Of a stretch of DNA of 64,000 nt, positions 1 to 9,246 are shown in pieces. This DNA is from Chryseobacterium sp. OV279. GTDB taxonomy: Bacteria; Bacteroidota; Bacteroidia; Flavobacteriales; Weeksellaceae. Position numbers and translations under genes: made by a program. The notes under the pieces were generated by a model. The model made no database searches. It was not told where the DNA came from and saw nothing but the letters and a program-made list of their open reading frames with translations. Location of the stretch: NCBI RefSeq assembly GCF_900128945.1, contig NZ_FQUD01000001.1, positions 62,001 through 126,000 of the forward strand. The letters run 5' to 3'. Positions within the stretch are counted from its first letter, which is position 1, and each line of letters starts with the position of its first letter.

Positions 1-3000
1 TCTGAAAATCTCCGCTCCGTAACGGTCGAATATTCTGAATTCCAGATTGGTGTTACTCATGAGGGCAGAATAGTCTATCTGTTCATTATGTCCGTCGCCG
101 TTTGGAGTGATGGTGTTGATCAGGTTGATGATGGCAAATGGCCTTGTCACTTCTTCACATAATTTAGAATCTCTTACAAAAACTTTATGGGCACCTCTTG
201 GTACATTGTTGAAGACATTTGAACTTTGCCAGCTTACTCCGTCAAGGGAATATTCATAAGGAGGTGTTCCGCCGCCTGCTCCTACCGTTACTGTCGTTCC
301 GTTGACTTCGATAGACGTAATCATTGGGGTTGGTGATTCAGTCACATTAACGGTCTGTCTGTACACACAACCATTGAAGGTAAGTTCTACCCAGTAAGTT
401 CCCACAGTGACATTGGAAATGGATGGCGAAGTGGCTCCCGTACTCCACAGGTATTTTTCAAACCCAGGACCGGCATCTAACGTCGTCGTAGCTTTAGGGC
501 AAATCACCTTGTCTTTTAAAATGTCAGAAGCCTTCGGGGTCTTAATTGTAATTCTAATGGATCCAACCTCGGGACATACTCCGTTTTTCTCGAATCTGAC
601 GTAATAGGTTTGGGTTCCTGTAATATTTACCGTTGCTGCTATTGGGCTGGTATTATTCTGAGCATTCGCTAAGGTTGCAAAGAAGGTGTAAGTAACGTTC
701 GGGTCTATGGTAAACGATGGGATAAACTGGGCGAGATTAACCGCTTTTATTCCGTCCAGATCATCATCACAGACATTGGTAACGGCAGCTGTTGTTATTA
801 ATGGAATTCTCGCTCCAATACTGAACTGCAAAGGTTTTACCACCACAGCACAGCCATCGGGAGATTCCACTCTGATATAAATGGTTGTTGTGGCCGTATA
901 ACTCCAGCTGTTAGGAAGAGTATTGGCATTTCCGGCATTCGCATCAGCAAGTGTAGCGTAGTACTTTACAATGGTGAAATAGCCGGGGTTATTCAGAACA
1001 ATACCCGTGATATTGGGAAGTATGACGGTGACTGTTCCATCCAGATTGTCATCACAGAAGATGCCATTGTAATTATTCAGAACGATGGCCAGATTGTATA
1101 AGGTAAGGGTGATCTGGGCAATACTTTTACAACCCATACTGTTTTTCACCACAGCATAGACAATGGTACCATCCGCAGCGGTATAGGTAGTAGGTGCGGT
1201 GATAAGAGCTGCTAAGTTTTCTGTCTGGGCATCTATAAGTGTAGGGTAGTAGGTGATAGCTACCGGCGAATTGTTGGTGACATTTGCAGAGGTAAGATTA
1301 AAGGTTCCCTGTCCATTAATATTACAGGCTTTTAAAGTCACATTCATCACCTGAAGAGATAGAATATTGATCGTAACTGTTACCGTTTCACAATCTGTAA
1401 AAACAGGATCATTTCCACAGAATGTATAGGTGAAGGTATCTGTTCCTGTAGTTCCGGGGGTGGTCACGTTGTAGGTGATGATACCGGTAAGAGGATTTAT
1501 AACCGCTGTTCCCAAAGTAGGAGGAGTTACAATAGCCACTGTTGAGGGTACCGGCGTTTGTGTGGAACTGGTGAAGGCAGGTATTATGGCCTGCGTAGTA
1601 CAGACATTATAGGTTGATGTACTTAATTTTGTACAGTTCAGTACCTTGAATTGTTCGGTGACCAGCGGTGCACAGCTTCCCATCGTTACTGAACAGGTAT
1701 AAAATCCGGATTGTGTAGGGGTAATAGATGCTGCGTTAGCTCCCGGAATAATAGAGCCGTTTACATACCATTGATACGTGTCATAAATGATAGGATCTAC
1801 CGTAAGAACCATACCAGGAACACAGGTTCCTCCTGATCTTAAAATAACAGGCTGAGTGGGAAATCCTGCAAAAAAGCCTCCATATCCCACAGCATCACTC
1901 CCTGCATTGATTCCTGCAGTAATCGCTTTATCGGAAACTACGGTGATGGTTCCCGTTACATTGGGAATCCCATACGTTACCCAGTTGGTGGTTCCAGTCA
2001 TATTGAACGGACCTGTTGAAGCTGGTGGAGTTGCTCCGTTGACCTGAACATTGGCGCCCCGTTGGGTAATAAGATTCAGTTTTGTAGGGATAGTAAGGAT
2101 CCCATTCGGATTGGCATTGGAGTGAACAAAATTTTCGTTAATAAAGCCCAGTTCATTAATCTGTTTCGGAAGATAGCAGTTCAGAGCCGGAATAAAATTG
2201 AATCCGCCGGTAGCTACCTCACTTCCGGAAGCAGAATCTCCTGCGAGAACCTGATAGACGTAAGCATTTTTAGAGGTTCTTAAATAAAGATTATAATGAA
2301 TTCCTCCCTGGTTTATGTATTTTGAATCAGGAATAATGAAATATTGTCCTGCATTGATCGTGGTAAGAGGAGGAATTTCATCGTTAACAAAAATCTGGGT
2401 ATTGTCTTCTGTAGCAATAACGATGGCTCCTTCCATATTGGAACCGATGCTGCCGTTTCCTTTGACAAGAGCAAACTCGTTCCCCAGTCTTTCTACCGGA
2501 ACGGCCTGATCCATTAAGATATCAGAACTGGTAGGATTGTTTCCCGCATACTGGCCATTGAAATTTCCGTTGGTCACATTGACCGGTTTATTGGCCGTAA
2601 TCTTAGCCCCGATAAAGGGATCTGTATTTCCGGGAGCTGAACCTATACCGTCTATAATATAAGACTGACCTTTATTGAGGGTAAAGGTCATGGTAGGATT
2701 CGTGGCTCCTGTAGTTCCGTTTGAAAATTCTGCTGTAGGTTTATATCCGTTTATGGTGACTGTTGTATTGTCTTCCGTGGCAAGAACGCTGGTCATAAAA
2801 TTTAAGATAGAATTAGTGACCGTAATGGGAGCGTTGGCAGCGTAAAAGTTTTTTCCGGTGGAAGGTATTCCTTTGGAAGTAATGATCTCAGCGTGGTTAA
2901 ATACCGAGAATCTCAGATTGGCATAAAAAGGAAACTCTGCCTTTAGATATAATCCTTTCGAAGTAGGGGTAAACAGATCCACCTGACTGGTAGTAATGAT

Positions 3001-3249
3001 ATAATTTCTGAGTACATCAAATTTCTGGGGATTGTTTTTGCTGATATTTACTGTGCCTATAAGCACATTGTTGTTATAAATATTTACCGGAAAAGAAGTG
3101 GTCCTGTTGGTAGATAAGTATAATTTCTGATACGGATTCGGACTTCCGCTCCTGTCCATCATGGGAGCAAACCAATGTTCTCTGTCCAATTGGGCAAAGC
3201 TAAAGGTGAAAATACAAAATATAAATAGAAAAGATAAAGTTTTCTTCAT
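1..3249 (-). CDS. T9SS type B sorted adhesin with IgGFc-binding-like N-terminus (partial, C-terminus outside window)
   Basis: The reading frame is open for 1083 codons from the ATG at 3249 to the window edge with no stop, so the C-terminal end (roughly 40 residues by comparison with its neighbours) is missing. It starts with a signal peptide (MKKTLSFLFIF... ending FSFAQ), followed by an IgGFc-binding-like region of about 430 residues with the family phrases ATEDNTTV, NGNFNGQ, DQAVPVERLG and GGFNFIPALNCYLP. Next come an Ig-like module (YDTYQWY, IPGAN), a tandem-95/cadherin-like module, several cysteine-containing Flavobacteriia adhesin modules and a SprB-like module. The last visible residues (LEFRIFDRYGAEIF) are the start of a CHU_C/TIGR04131 type B sorting domain, so the product is probably exported by T9SS to the cell surface. 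It is the longest of four tandem paralogues, because it has more middle modules. The ligand is unknown. Confidence 0.85.
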   Translation of the reverse strand, partial: MKKTLSFLFIFCIFTFSFAQLDREHWFAPMMDRSGSPNPYQKLYLSTNRTTSFPVNIYNNNVLIGTVNISKNNPQKFDVLRNYIITTSQVDLFTPTSKGLYLKAEFPFYANLRFSVFNHAEIITSKGIPSTGKNFYAANAPITVTNSILNFMTSVLATEDNTTVTINGYKPTAEFSNGTTGATNPTMTFTLNKGQSYIIDGIGSAPGNTDPFIGAKITANKPVNVTNGNFNGQYAGNNPTSSDILMDQAVPVERLGNEFALVKGNGSIGSNMEGAIVIATEDNTQIFVNDEIPPLTTINAGQYFIIPDSKYINQGGIHYNLYLRTSKNAYVYQVLAGDSASGSEVATGGFNFIPALNCYLPKQINELGFINENFVHSNANPNGILTIPTKLNLITQRGANVQVNGATPPASTGPFNMTGTTNWVTYGIPNVTGTITVVSDKAITAGINAGSDAVGYGGFFAGFPTQPVILRSGGTCVPGMVLTVDPIIYDTYQWYVNGSIIPGANAASITPTQSGFYTCSVTMGSCAPLVTEQFKVLNCTKLSTSTYNVCTTQAIIPAFTSSTQTPVPSTVAIVTPPTLGTAVINPLTGIITYNVTTPGTTGTDTFTYTFCGNDPVFTDCETVTVTINILSLQVMNVTLKACNINGQGTFNLTSANVTNNSPVAITYYPTLIDAQTENLAALITAPTTYTAADGTIVYAVVKNSMGCKSIAQITLTLYNLAIVLNNYNGIFCDDNLDGTVTVILPNITGIVLNNPGYFTIVKYYATLADANAGNANTLPNSWSYTATTTIYIRVESPDGCAVVVKPLQFSIGARIPLITTAAVTNVCDDDLDGIKAVNLAQFIPSFTIDPNVTYTFFATLANAQNNTSPIAATVNITGTQTYYVRFEKNGVCPEVGSIRITIKTPKASDILKDKVICPKATTTLDAGPGFEKYLWSTGATSPSISNVTVGTYWVELTFNGCVYRQTVNVTESPTPMITSIEVNGTTVTVGAGGGTPPYEYSLDGVSWQSSNVFNNVPRGAHKVFVRDSKLCEEVTRPFAIINLINTITPNGDGHNEQIDYSALMSNTNLEFRIFDRYGAEIFR

Positions 3250-3268
3250 TCAGTGCGGGAGTTTAACA

Positions 3269-3276
3269 CAAATTTA
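3269..3276 (-). promoter_or_regulatory. -7 promoter element TAAATTTG
   Basis: This is a Bacteroidota TAnnTTTG box on the minus strand, about 20 bases upstream of the ATG at 3249. No clear TTTG -33 box is seen at the usual distance. The same word sits at nearly the same distance in front of two of the other three paralogues. Confidence 0.5.
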
Positions 3277-3313
3277 ATAATAAAATGCATTCATAGCTTG
3301 AAAAAGTAATAAA

Positions 3314-3341
3314 AAAACCGCGATGTTAAAATCGCGGTTTT
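3314..3341 (-). terminator. Rho-independent terminator of the 3363-6203 gene
   Basis: A perfect ten-base GC-rich inverted repeat (aaaccgcgat / atcgcggttt) with a six-base loop is followed on the minus strand by a run of T. It lies 22 bases past the stop codon and before the next paralogue's promoter, so the two genes are likely separate transcripts. Confidence 0.8.
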
Positions 3342-3362
3342 TAAACGTATATTTTTCAGTGA

Positions 3363-6203
3363 TTATTCTCTTCCTTTTACAAGAATCCAGCCTGTATATT
3401 TTACTGGAGTTTGCTTGCCTGCAGGTTCATTCCAGTGAATCTCAAACCAGTAGTTTCCGGTAGAAACTCTCTTGCCTCCAATGGTTCCGTCCCATTTATA
3501 GCCGTTGGTTTTATCACCCTGGAATATTTTGCTTCCATAGCGGTCGAAAATACTGAACTCAAGGTTCTTCTTAGCCGACAGTAATGAATAATCCAGAACG
3601 TCATTCACGCCGTCACCATTTGGTGTAATAGCATTGATCAGGTTTGGAATTGTGATTTCCACTTTGATAGGATCACAGTTGTAGCTGTCCTTCACATATA
3701 CCGTGGATATGCCTCTTGCCACATCCGTAAATATATTGGAATCCTGCCACTGGATATTGTCTATCGAATACTTATAGGGTGGATTTCCACCTATCGCATA
3801 TACGGTAACAGTGGTATTGGAAATTTCAATATTGGAAACCACCGGCTGTTCCGAAGCATATACTTTTACAGTCTGAAGGGTTACACAGTCTCCTGTTTTC
3901 AGTTTTACCCAATAGGTTCCCACACCAGCATTTTGTATAGCCTGTGTAGTGGCACCCGTACTCCATGCATACCCTGAGAAACCGGGACCTGCATCCAGTG
4001 TTGTTTTATCTTCAACACAAATAATTTTGTCAACAAGCACGGCAGATTTTACAGGAGCAAGAACAGTAAGTGTTACCTGTGCAATTCTGTAGCAGCCATT
4101 CGCGTTGATTACTTTTACATAAGCAACTCCCGTAGGAGCAATGTAGTTGGTAGGGTTCAGGATCTCGTTGGTACTGTTATCAGCATCCGTAGGAGATGGA
4201 TAATATTTTTTAGTAACTCCCGGCTGTACGGTGACAGGGGCGTTCGCAAGGTTAAATAATCCTGTCGCAGGATTATCCTCCAGAAAACAGGCTCTTAAAG
4301 CAGCATTGTTAACAGTAGGACTCTCTGAAACGGTTAGGTTTAATGTTACCTGCTCACAATCTGTAAAATTCGGGTTGTTTCCGCAGAATTTATACACAAA
4401 AGAATCAGGGCCGACATAATTAAAGGCAGGTGCATAGCTGATCACACCTGTAGCAGGATCTATCACAGCATTACCGTTTGTCGGAGGTGTGATGATGGTC
4501 ACAGAACCCGGCACTACAGCCTGGGTAGAATTTGTAAATGTAGGGACAATCAGTTTTACTCCGTCACACACGGTTTGATTTGATGTAGTCTGTGTAAGAC
4601 ACGTGTAAACTTTGTAAACAGGAGTAATGATTGGAGGACATGAGCCCACAGTGATCCTTACGGTATATTCACCGGATTGTGTAGGCGTAAAAGAATTCGT
4701 TGTAGCTGCCGGAATAGGAGTTCCATCTCGGAACCACTGATAAGAATCAAAACTGTCATCCAGTTCCAGTACAATTCCCGGAATACAGTCACCGGTCTGT
4801 TTGGCAATAACAGGAATAGAGGAGAACCCGGCGAAATATCCACCGTAGCCTACCACACCGCTTCCTCCGGAAATACCGGCCGTTACAGCTTTTGTAGAAG
4901 TGATGGTAACGTTTCCTGTCACATTCGGAACAGAATAGGATACCCAGGATGTAGTTCCTGATACCGGATAGGGTCCCTGGGCTGCAGGAGGAGTTGCTCC
5001 GTTTACCGTAACTCCAGCTCCTGTTTCTGTAAGGATATTTAATTTTACACTGTTGGTAGTGGGAGGGAGGATATTAATATTCCCTATTTCGTCAATTTTT
5101 CTTGGAAGATAGCAGTTCAATGGGGGGATATAATTAAACCCAATGGTTGCATTACTTGTTGCTACCCCTGCCAGTAGCTGGTATACATAAACATTTTTGG
5201 TTGTTTTGATGTACATATTGTAATGGTTGTTCCCCTGATTGATATAATTCGTATTGCTCAGTTTGTTGACTCTGTAGCTTTCGCCTTCATTCAGAGTGAT
5301 TACAGGAGTCGCTCCGTTGTTGATATATACCTGGGTGCCGCCTTCGGTAGCTACAATCAGGGCATCTTCCATTCTTTCACTGATATCTCCATTTCCTTTT
5401 ACAAGAACGAATTCATTTCCCAATCGGTCCGTAGGTACAGATTGATCCATTACAATATCAGACCCGTCATGGATTGAACCCGGAGGTATGATCGCAAACT
5501 GACCGTTGAAATTTCCATTGGTTACGGAAATCGGTTTATCAGCTTCTATTTTGGCTCCAATGAAACCTTCTTTATTTCCTGCCATATCACCTGTTCCTTC
5601 AATGATGTAAGATTGTCCCTTATTCAAGGTGAAGGTGAGTGTAGGATTGGTAACAGCTGTCCAGCCGTTGGTAAATATAACATTAGCAGAATAATTTGAA
5701 ACAGTCACCACCGTATTATCTTCCGTAGCCATAATGCCCGCTGTAAAGTTCAGAGAGACAATAGGGTTTTCTATGGGTGAAACTACAGCATAAAACTTTT
5801 TACCAATTCCTGCTTTTCCTTTGGAGGTCAGAATTTCACCATGACTGGCCACCGAAAATCTGAAGGTCGCAAAATATGGTTTGGTTCCTTTGGTATAAAG
5901 TCCCTTATTGACCGGAGCAAACATTTCAGACGGGTTACTGGTGATGATAGATCCCAAAGGAATCTGGAATGTCTGGGGTGCCCCTTTGGCGACAGTTACT
6001 GTCCCAAGCAGGGTATTGTTACTGTAGATTTCCACCGGAAAAGGGGTTGTGGAATCTGTTGAAAAATATAACGCCTGTTGTGGAGAAGAGATCTGGGTGC
6101 TTCGGGCTGCCATGGGAGCAAACCAATGTTCGGTATCTCTTTGTCCGAAAAGCGGATTAATTGCTGTAAACAGCAAAAGAAAAGTGAGTAAAAATATTTT
6201 CAT
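3363..6203 (-). CDS. T9SS type B sorted adhesin with IgGFc-binding-like N-terminus (paralogue 2)
   Basis: This 946-aa secreted protein has a signal peptide (residues 1-20, ending LFGQ) and an IgGFc-binding-like region at about 25-455. Family phrases there include ATEDNTVVTV, ISVTNGNFNGQ, DQSVPTDRLGNEFV and FNYIPPLNCYLPRKIDEIG. An Ig-like module follows at about 460-530 (FDSYQWF, IPAAT), then a tandem-95-like module at about 545-630, one Cys-containing adhesin module (ACFLEDNPATG), a module with DAGPGFSGYAWSTGATT, a SprB-like module (GGNPPYKYSID), and a C-terminal TIGR04131/CHU_C domain (NAITPNGDGVNDVLDY through WILVKGRE). It is likely anchored at the cell surface through T9SS. The architecture matches the neighbour at 6343-9168 almost exactly, so the pair looks like a duplication. 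The ligand is unknown; adhesion is an inference from the domains. Confidence 0.88.
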   Translation of the reverse strand: MKIFLLTFLLLFTAINPLFGQRDTEHWFAPMAARSTQISSPQQALYFSTDSTTPFPVEIYSNNTLLGTVTVAKGAPQTFQIPLGSIITSNPSEMFAPVNKGLYTKGTKPYFATFRFSVASHGEILTSKGKAGIGKKFYAVVSPIENPIVSLNFTAGIMATEDNTVVTVSNYSANVIFTNGWTAVTNPTLTFTLNKGQSYIIEGTGDMAGNKEGFIGAKIEADKPISVTNGNFNGQFAIIPPGSIHDGSDIVMDQSVPTDRLGNEFVLVKGNGDISERMEDALIVATEGGTQVYINNGATPVITLNEGESYRVNKLSNTNYINQGNNHYNMYIKTTKNVYVYQLLAGVATSNATIGFNYIPPLNCYLPRKIDEIGNINILPPTTNSVKLNILTETGAGVTVNGATPPAAQGPYPVSGTTSWVSYSVPNVTGNVTITSTKAVTAGISGGSGVVGYGGYFAGFSSIPVIAKQTGDCIPGIVLELDDSFDSYQWFRDGTPIPAATTNSFTPTQSGEYTVRITVGSCPPIITPVYKVYTCLTQTTSNQTVCDGVKLIVPTFTNSTQAVVPGSVTIITPPTNGNAVIDPATGVISYAPAFNYVGPDSFVYKFCGNNPNFTDCEQVTLNLTVSESPTVNNAALRACFLEDNPATGLFNLANAPVTVQPGVTKKYYPSPTDADNSTNEILNPTNYIAPTGVAYVKVINANGCYRIAQVTLTVLAPVKSAVLVDKIICVEDKTTLDAGPGFSGYAWSTGATTQAIQNAGVGTYWVKLKTGDCVTLQTVKVYASEQPVVSNIEISNTTVTVYAIGGNPPYKYSIDNIQWQDSNIFTDVARGISTVYVKDSYNCDPIKVEITIPNLINAITPNGDGVNDVLDYSLLSAKKNLEFSIFDRYGSKIFQGDKTNGYKWDGTIGGKRVSTGNYWFEIHWNEPAGKQTPVKYTGWILVKGRE

Positions 6204-6226
6204 TTATCTGAGAATTAGGATTGTCG

Positions 6227-6234
6227 CAAAAATA
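6227..6234 (-). promoter_or_regulatory. -7 promoter element TATTTTTG
   Basis: This TAnnTTTG match on the minus strand lies about 24 bases upstream of the ATG at 6203. No convincing -33 box was seen. Confidence 0.45.
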
Positions 6235-6293
6235 GGAGAATATTTAATGTGGAATTGTAAAATATGTAAAAAATGTTGATTTTAGGTTAAAAA

Positions 6294-6320
6294 ATAACCG
6301 CGATCGAAGATCGCGGTTAT
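6294..6320 (-). terminator. Rho-independent terminator of the 6343-9168 gene
   Basis: A perfect twelve-base stem (ataaccgcgatc / gatcgcggttat) with a three-base loop is followed on the minus strand by TTTTTT. It shares the ACCGCGAT core with the terminator of paralogue 2 at 3314-3341, in line with duplication of gene plus terminator. Confidence 0.82.
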
Positions 6321-6342
6321 ATATTTTATTAAAAAGAGTGGG

Positions 6343-9168
6343 TTATTCAAGGTTTTTAACTAAAATCCATCCTGTGTATTTAATTGGAGTTTTGTCCTTA
6401 TTGGATTCATTCCAGTTGATATGATACCAGTAAGTTCCTGTTAAAAGTTTTTTGTCATAATGTTTTCCATCCCACTTGTAATCATTGAATTTATTTCCGG
6501 TGAAGATCATGTTTCCATATCGGTCATAAATTACAAAAGAAAGATTTTCTTTGTAAGCTAGCTCGCTGTAGTCGATATAATCATTTTTATTATCGCCGTT
6601 AGGAGTGATAGCATTGATCAGATTAGGAATCGTTACTTCTACTGTTGTAGGATCACAATTGTAAGTATCTTTTACATAGAATGTGTGCTGACCTCTTGTA
6701 AGGCCTGTAAACACATTCGAATCCTGCCAGTTTGTCGGTGTATCTACAGCATATTTGTAAGGCGCTTTTCCTCCGTTTACAACAACGGTAGCTGTAGTAT
6801 TTGAAATTTCAATCTTAGTGATTACCGGATCTTCCGCTTTTCTTACTCTTACGACTTGCTTTAGTAAACATCCGTTTTTACCCAGGATTACAGAATATTC
6901 TCCGATACCTACATTTTGGATGGAAGCTGTAGTAGCTCCTGTGCTCCATAGGTAAGAATCATATCCAGGTCCTGCATTCAGATTTGTTTTGCTGTCTACA
7001 CAGATAAACTGGTCAACAAGAATCGGAGATTTTTTGATTGGAAGAGCGATCAGTTCAATTTTTGCATTGGCTGTACATCCTTCGCTTGTCGTTACTTTTA
7101 CATATACGAATCCTCCGGCAGACGGATAATTGTCTGGTGTAGTGATTTCATTGGTTCCTGCAGTAAGATCAGCAAGTGTAGGATAGTATTTTTTTACCAC
7201 CAAAGCGTAGTCTGTAACGCTGGCTTTCGTAAGATCGAAATAAGCATATGGATCTACATCATACTGACATGCCTTGATTGAAGCATCTCTCACCGTGAAA
7301 GGTACTACCGTAAGATTTAATGTAATCTGCTCACAGTCGATAAACTCAGCAGCATTACCACAGAATTTATAAACAATCTGATCCGGGCCATAATAGTTAG
7401 CATTAGGCGTATAGGTGATCGTTCCGTTTGAATTAACCACTGCTACTCCGTGTGCTGCCGGTGTAATGAGAACAAGTGTACTTGGCACTACTGCCTGCGT
7501 TGAAGATGTGAATGCAGCTGTAATTACTTTTGTAGAACATGCATTGAGTGTCTGAGTTGTAAGTTTCAGACAGCTGAACACTTTATAAACTGGTGTCGTA
7601 ACTGGTGGACATGTACCCATGGTTACTTTTACCGTATAGTTTCCTGATGTTGTAGGCGAAAAGGTATTGGCAGTCGCTCCCGGAATTGCTGTCCCGTTTA
7701 AGAGCCATTGGTAGGTTTCATACCCGTCATCCACTTCCAGAATGATTCCCGGTGCACATTCACCTGTTTTTTTAGCAATAACAGGAATCGAGGAGAAACC
7801 GGCGAAATATCCTCCGTATCCTGCGGTACTGTATCCACCGTTGATTCCGGCAGTTACTGCTTTGTTGGATGTAATGGTAACGTTTCCTGAAATACCCGGT
7901 ACAGCATAAGTTACCCACTGAGTGTTTCCGGTTAGAGGATAAGGCCCCTGGTCAGGGGTAGGTGCGGCACCGTTTACCATAACAGTAGCTCCGGCTTCCG
8001 TAAGAATATTAAGCTTCAAATTAATGGTTGAGGTCGTAATACCCGGCATCTCATTAATTTTACCGATTTCATCAATCTTTCGGGGAAGGAAACAGTTTAA
8101 TGGCGGAATATAGTTGAATCCACAGGTTGCATTATCAGCATTGATGGCCACAAACTGGTACAGATAAACATTTTTATTGGTCGAAATGTACATGTTGGCA
8201 TGAGTTCCTGCTCCTGGCTGTGTGATGTAGTTCACTTCATCAATTCTGTACCATCCACCTGCACTCAGAGTAGCAGCGGGAGTGGTGGAACCGTTTAAAT
8301 AAACTTCAGTATTGTTCTCTGTAGCGATGATAATTCCCCCTTCCATATTGGCTGCGGGCTTGGTAGACTTGGTTTTTACGATGGCAAAAGTATTCCCCAG
8401 TCTTTCTGTAGGAACAGACTGATCGAGTACAGCATCCGACCCACCGGGTGAATCTACTCCAAAGTTACCGTTGCTGCTTCCGTTGGTAAGAGTAACAGGT
8501 TTATTTGCCACCACCTTGGCTCCCATAAATCCGGATAGGTTCGCATCTGTAGTTCCGGGACCTGCTAGAATAAATGACTCTCCTTTGTTTAAGGTAAAGC
8601 TGTGTGTATTTCCTGTAGGAGTACCTCCATAAAATACCAATCCGTTGGTAGTCCATGATACAGTTACATTGGTATTATCTTCTGTAGCCAATATCCCCGC
8701 TGTAAAGTTGTAATTACTTGTATAAGTGCTCGAAGCAGGTGTATTGGGGCTGGTAGCAACATAAAATTCTTTACCGATACCTGCCTTTCCTTTACTGGTG
8801 ATGATTTCACCGTGGGAAAACTGTGCAAGTCTTAAACTACAGTAAAAAGGTTTGTCTCCTTTCAGGTAAAGTCCTTTGGTAATCACTTTAAATGCGTCTG
8901 TTGTAGCTGATGCAAAGACGAAACTGGCCGTTGGAGTATAGGTAACAGGATTACCTTTACTTACTGAGACCGTTGTAAGCAGAGCATTATTGTTATATAT
9001 CTTTACATCAAACGGAGTTACAGAATCTGTAGAAATATACAGTGTATTCGTGTAGGCTGTTGATACGGTATTGTAGTATGGTGCAATCCAGTGCTCTGTG
9101 TCTCTCTGGGCAAAGAGCGAGTGAATTGTAAAAAACAACAACACGAAACTGAGTAGATATCTTTTCAT
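6343..9168 (-). CDS. T9SS type B sorted adhesin with IgGFc-binding-like N-terminus (paralogue 3)
   Basis: This 941-aa protein has the same domain order as the 946-aa neighbour: signal peptide (ending SLFAQ), IgGFc-binding-like region (ATEDNTNVTV, DQSVPTERLGNTF, FNYIPPLNCFLPRKIDEIG), Ig-like module (YETYQWL, IPGAT), tandem-95-like module (YTPNANYYGPDQIVYKFCGN), one Cys-containing adhesin module, a DAGPG/NAGPG-type module, a SprB-like module and a C-terminal TIGR04131 sorting domain (NAITPNGDNKNDYIDYSEL to WILVKNLE). It has its own candidate promoter and terminator. The product is predicted to be exported across the outer membrane by T9SS. The function is inferred to be surface binding, and nothing in the sequence names the ligand. 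Confidence 0.88.
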   Translation of the reverse strand: MKRYLLSFVLLFFTIHSLFAQRDTEHWIAPYYNTVSTAYTNTLYISTDSVTPFDVKIYNNNALLTTVSVSKGNPVTYTPTASFVFASATTDAFKVITKGLYLKGDKPFYCSLRLAQFSHGEIITSKGKAGIGKEFYVATSPNTPASSTYTSNYNFTAGILATEDNTNVTVSWTTNGLVFYGGTPTGNTHSFTLNKGESFILAGPGTTDANLSGFMGAKVVANKPVTLTNGSSNGNFGVDSPGGSDAVLDQSVPTERLGNTFAIVKTKSTKPAANMEGGIIIATENNTEVYLNGSTTPAATLSAGGWYRIDEVNYITQPGAGTHANMYISTNKNVYLYQFVAINADNATCGFNYIPPLNCFLPRKIDEIGKINEMPGITTSTINLKLNILTEAGATVMVNGAAPTPDQGPYPLTGNTQWVTYAVPGISGNVTITSNKAVTAGINGGYSTAGYGGYFAGFSSIPVIAKKTGECAPGIILEVDDGYETYQWLLNGTAIPGATANTFSPTTSGNYTVKVTMGTCPPVTTPVYKVFSCLKLTTQTLNACSTKVITAAFTSSTQAVVPSTLVLITPAAHGVAVVNSNGTITYTPNANYYGPDQIVYKFCGNAAEFIDCEQITLNLTVVPFTVRDASIKACQYDVDPYAYFDLTKASVTDYALVVKKYYPTLADLTAGTNEITTPDNYPSAGGFVYVKVTTSEGCTANAKIELIALPIKKSPILVDQFICVDSKTNLNAGPGYDSYLWSTGATTASIQNVGIGEYSVILGKNGCLLKQVVRVRKAEDPVITKIEISNTTATVVVNGGKAPYKYAVDTPTNWQDSNVFTGLTRGQHTFYVKDTYNCDPTTVEVTIPNLINAITPNGDNKNDYIDYSELAYKENLSFVIYDRYGNMIFTGNKFNDYKWDGKHYDKKLLTGTYWYHINWNESNKDKTPIKYTGWILVKNLE

Positions 9169-9191
9169 GTGGGTTAGAATTAGGATTTCTA

Positions 9192-9199
9192 CAAATTTA
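9192..9199 (-). promoter_or_regulatory. -7 promoter element TAAATTTG
   Basis: A Bacteroidota -7 match on the minus strand, about 24 bases upstream of the ATG at 9168. There is no hairpin in the short spacer behind the next gene (stop at 9247), so read-through from the 9247-12597 gene is possible. Confidence 0.5.
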
Positions 9200-9246
9200 A
9201 AATAATATTTGAAATAGTGTTAAATAAATATAACAAAAGTTAAAGA